From Desulfobacterales bacterium (GTDB taxonomy: Bacteria > Desulfobacterota > Desulfobacteria > Desulfobacterales > C00003060), in contig DAOVOU010000082.1 of the NCBI GenBank assembly GCA_030629475.1, positions 1 to 7,935 on the forward strand: DNA of 7,935 nucleotides. The letters are read 5' to 3'. Shown here piece after piece: positions 5,801 through 7,935 of the stretch (positions within the stretch are counted from its first letter, which is position 1; every line of letters starts with the position of its first letter). The translations under genes and the position numbers were made by a program. The notes below the pieces were generated by a model, which was not told where the DNA came from, searched no databases, and saw nothing but the letters and a program-made list of their open reading frames with translations.

Positions 5801-5870
5801 GTGGTGACCGTGCGGTTAAGGGACTGTGGCGTCTAAATTGCATAGTATGATAGGATTTTTCTTTTTTTGA

Positions 5871-5912
5871 GCGGCGAAGCCGCGTTGTATAAAATTGCGA
5901 AGCTATTTTATA
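5871..5912 (+). promoter_or_regulatory. Two adjacent hairpins in the leuA 5' UTR beside its ribosome binding site
   Basis: The first hairpin is GCGGC-GAA-GCCGC (5871-5883). The second pairs TATAAAAT (5888-5895) with ATTTTATA (5905-5912) around an inner GC-GAA-GC and a T-T mismatch. Both share the core GCGAAGC, an unusually stable mini-hairpin. The second ends one base before the leuA Shine-Dalgarno sequence GGGGAGG (5914-5920). They may stabilise the mRNA or affect ribosome access, or be a small repeat. No regulator or ligand is implied by sequence. The remaining leader (5801-5870) holds a T-rich stretch and no clear promoter. Confidence 0.55.
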
Positions 5913-5925
5913 AGGGGAGGAACCA

Positions 5926-7479
5926 ATGGAAAAAATCTTTGTTTTTGACACCACTTTGAGGGATGGCGAACAGGTTCCAGGGGCATGCCTTAATCCACGA
6001 GAAAAGCTGGAGATCGCCTTGCAACTGGCGCGTTTGGGAGTAGATGCGATTGAGGCCGGATTCCCGATCTCATCTCCGGGTGATTTTGAGGCTGTGAAGG
6101 CGATTGCCGAAAGGGTTAAGGGTCCTACTATCGTGGCATTGGCGCGTGCTGTTCGCCAAGATATTGAAACAGCCTGGAACACAATAAAAGGTGCTGAAAA
6201 ACCTCGTATTCACGTCTTCTTACCGTCATCAGATATTCATATCCAGAAAAAGTTTGGTACAGATCGAAAAAAGCAATTAGAGCGGGGACTGGAGGCCTTA
6301 GAATATGCCAAATCTCTGTGTCCTGAGATAGAATACTCCCCTGAGGACGCTTCCAGGACTGATCTAGAATATCTGGCTAAGGTAGTGGAGCAGGTTATTG
6401 CTGCTGGTGCTACAGTCGTCAACATCCCGGACACAGTTGGCTATGCAGTTCCCGAGCAGTTCGGCCAGCTCATTGCTTATCTCAAGCGAGAGGTTTCAGA
6501 CATCGACAAAATCGTGCTCAGTGTTCATTGCCATAACGACCTGGGCCTTGCCACCGCCAACACCTTAGCGGCCATTGAAAACGGAGCAAGACAGGTGGAG
6601 TGCACCATGAACGGCCTTGGAGAAAGGGCGGGGAATGCTTCCTTAGAGGAAATTGTCATGGCCATCAAGACGCGGAAGGACTATTTCAGATTCTTCACCA
6701 CGGTGAACACCCGTGAGATCATGAAGACCAGCAAGTTGGTCAGCCGATTGATGGGGATGCCAGTCCAGGCCAACAAGGCCATTGTAGGCTCGAATGCCTT
6801 TTCCCATTCTTCTGGCATCCACCAGGATGGCATCCTCAAAGACCGTGCCACGTACGAAGCTATCCGCCCCGAAGATGTGGGGATCAGCGAACATGCCATG
6901 GTTCTTACGGCAAGATCGGGCAGACATGCCCTCAGGCAGAAAATCTCGGAAATAGGCTACGATCTTCCGGAACAAGAGCTTGAAGCTGTTTATAGTCAGT
7001 TCCTCTCTGTTGCCGACAAGAAAAAGCGAGTCTATGATGAAGATCTGGCTGTCATAGTCCAGGACGCGATCTTTGCCCATTTAGATCACAGTAAACTATA
7101 CGGCCTTGAATCATACAAACTGACCACGGGCAATGGAGAGGTTCCTGAGGCCAGGGTGAGGCTGCGACGGGAGGAAGTCATTCTGGAGGCGACTGCTCAG
7201 GGTGATGGGCCTATCGATGCTATCTTTAAGGCGATTGACAAAGTAGCTGGTGTTTATCACAAACTTGAGGACTTTCAGGTCAAGGCTGTGACCGAGACCA
7301 AGGAGGCCATGGGCATTGCGACTGTGCGGGTGTCTCGCGAGGGTTTTCGTGCTGTGGGTCGGGGATCCAGCACTGACATACTCAAGGCCAGCGCCAAGGC
7401 TTATGTCCAGGCCATCAACCGGCTCGACTGGTTGCTCCAGCGCAGTTCTGAGGCTGACCCTGTTGAGCATAGCGCCTGA
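5926..7479 (+). CDS. leuA: 2-isopropylmalate synthase
   Basis: Condenses acetyl-CoA with 2-oxoisovalerate to 2-isopropylmalate, the committed step of leucine biosynthesis (517 residues, normal for the bacterial LeuA group). The catalytic TIM barrel (about 1-270) carries FDTTLRDGEQ (7-16, with metal ligand Asp8 and catalytic Arg12), NIPDTVGY (166-173), metal-binding HCHND (201-205) and GERAGN (232-237). A linker subdomain includes SGIHQDG (296-302). The C-terminal LeuA dimer/allosteric domain (about 390-505) ends with the family's GRG-x-TDI-x-ASAKAY-x-A-x-NRL pattern (478-499); this is where leucine feedback binds. The ATG at 5926 follows GGGGAGG by 5 nt. Citramalate synthase or homocitrate synthase are related alternatives, but the overall motifs and the upstream leucine attenuator favour LeuA. 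No leuB, leuC or leuD follows in the window: 456 bp of repeats come next, so it may be transcribed alone. Confidence 0.95.
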   Translation: MEKIFVFDTTLRDGEQVPGACLNPREKLEIALQLARLGVDAIEAGFPISSPGDFEAVKAIAERVKGPTIVALARAVRQDIETAWNTIKGAEKPRIHVFLPSSDIHIQKKFGTDRKKQLERGLEALEYAKSLCPEIEYSPEDASRTDLEYLAKVVEQVIAAGATVVNIPDTVGYAVPEQFGQLIAYLKREVSDIDKIVLSVHCHNDLGLATANTLAAIENGARQVECTMNGLGERAGNASLEEIVMAIKTRKDYFRFFTTVNTREIMKTSKLVSRLMGMPVQANKAIVGSNAFSHSSGIHQDGILKDRATYEAIRPEDVGISEHAMVLTARSGRHALRQKISEIGYDLPEQELEAVYSQFLSVADKKKRVYDEDLAVIVQDAIFAHLDHSKLYGLESYKLTTGNGEVPEARVRLRREEVILEATAQGDGPIDAIFKAIDKVAGVYHKLEDFQVKAVTETKEAMGIATVRVSREGFRAVGRGSSTDILKASAKAYVQAINRLDWLLQRSSEADPVEHSA

Positions 7480-7533
7480 AGCAGCCTTTAGACATCGAAC
7501 TTGAGGGCTTTGTCCTAATTAATCAAGGGTAAA

Positions 7534-7580
7534 CCCCCGGCTATGCCGGGGGACTCCCAGAGTTTGATATTTCCGGGAGT
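7534..7580. repeat. Two tandem hairpins after leuA (REP-like palindrome)
   Basis: CCCCCGGC-TAT-GCCGGGGG (7534-7552) is a perfect 8-bp G-C stem with a 3-nt loop. ACTCCC (7553-7558) then pairs with GGGAGT (7575-7580). No T-tract follows either, so this is not a standard intrinsic terminator, though 55 nt after the leuA stop it may still protect or end the 3' end of the mRNA. The short-loop GC palindrome resembles REP elements and the end hairpins recognised by IS200-type (Y1) transposases, but no transposase gene is present here. Confidence 0.6.
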
Positions 7581-7592
7581 ATGCTTTTGGCC

Positions 7593-7880
7593 CATTTTGT
7601 GGGGGACGGAGCCCCTACGCTACAAGTAGCGTGCCCCCTCCCCGCCTGCCAAGGCCTGGGTCACACCGAGGTTACAATGCCCACACACAAGGCAATGGCG
7701 GGCAGGGGTTACAATTCAGCCGTCGTAGCTGACGCTACTATGGCGAAGTCGGCTGCCCACACACAAGGCAACCTGCCCGCCATTGCCAGAGATGCCGGCA
7801 TATAAGCTCAATTCTGTCTCAGGCGTTGGCAGGCGGGTGGCGGGCAGGTGCGGGGCACATATTGTGGGGGATAGAGCCCC
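7593..7880. repeat. Foldback repeat element with nested inverted repeats and direct terminal repeats
   Basis: Several perfect inverted repeats are concentric on about position 7739. They are 7641-7652 with 7826-7837 (CCCGCCTGCCAA), 7691-7706 with 7772-7787 (GGCAATGGCGGGCAGG), and an inner pair 7717-7722 with 7750-7755 (CAGCCG); a looser pair, 7631-7637 with 7852-7858, lies outside. A small GTAGC-TGAC-GCTAC hairpin (7725-7738) sits near the tip and another hairpin at 7617-7632. The ends carry 23-bp direct repeats (7593-7615 and 7858-7880, three mismatches), each containing GGGG-N-CCCC. An 18-bp direct repeat, TGCCCACACACAAGGCAA, occurs at 7678-7695 and 7754-7771. The frame at 7581-7805 is a by-product of the repeats, not a credible protein. 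It looks like a non-autonomous mobile or dispersed element. Beyond it, 7881-7935 shows nothing I can assign. Confidence 0.7.
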
Positions 7881-7935
7881 ATAAGCGCTAAGTTGTTTTG
7901 TAAACGTTCACAGGTTACATTTATGCCGTACGGAA

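Noticed and set aside
5607..5807. 66-residue plus-strand ORF across the attenuator
   Set aside because: It runs in a different frame from the Leu-rich leader and through the terminator stem, with no ribosome binding site. It is a chance frame; the 22-codon leader at 5675 explains the region.
7581..7805. 74-residue ORF downstream of leuA
   Set aside because: It consists of the foldback element's repeats, with no ribosome binding site or recognisable domain.

Overview
The window looks like chromosomal DNA from a Gram-negative anaerobe of the Desulfobacterota (former Deltaproteobacteria). This placement is inferred from three things: the style of the housekeeping proteins, moderate GC in genes with AT-rich spacers, and spacers crowded with short dispersed repeats. 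No marker gene settles the taxonomy. No phage, transposase, CRISPR or defence gene is visible.

Layout from left to right. Positions 1-326 hold an AT-rich dyad repeat and no convincing gene. A DnaJ/CbpA-type co-chaperone lies on the minus strand (327-1259), with a sigma-70-like promoter in the divergent gap. On the plus strand follow a biotin-protein ligase without a DNA-binding domain (1381-2205), a heptanucleotide tandem repeat, etfB (2411-3199), a 222-bp spacer with a duplicated unit bounded by a perfect 20-bp inverted repeat, etfA (3422-4387) and, 12 bp later, a long-chain polyprenyl diphosphate synthase (4400-5380). A small unrecognised minus-strand ORF (5394-5639) converges on the synthase. 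The right third is leuA (2-isopropylmalate synthase, 5926-7479) with a long leader. The last 456 bp are gene-free and carry hairpins and a large foldback element.

The most informative regulatory feature is at 5675-5800. It contains a previously unlisted 22-codon leader ORF in which 11 codons are leucine, including five in a row. A perfect 9-bp GC-rich stem with a T6 tract follows. An alternative pairing (5729-5740 with 5771-5781) overlaps the end of the leader ORF and would disrupt the terminator. This is a complete ribosome-mediated leucine attenuator for leuA. Two more hairpins sharing the GCGAAGC core sit between it and the leuA ribosome binding site.

Functionally, EtfA and EtfB form the electron-transfer flavoprotein that carries electrons from acyl-CoA dehydrogenases. 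The adjacent polyprenyl synthase supplies the isoprenoid tail of the quinone that would ultimately receive such electrons, so the cluster is coherent for anaerobic respiration or fatty-acid and aromatic degradation. BirA biotinylates carboxylases. LeuA commits carbon to leucine and appears controlled both by attenuation and, as in its family, by leucine binding at its C-terminal domain. The attenuator belongs to a known class of mechanism; this instance is read directly from the sequence. Nothing here demands an entirely new biological system.
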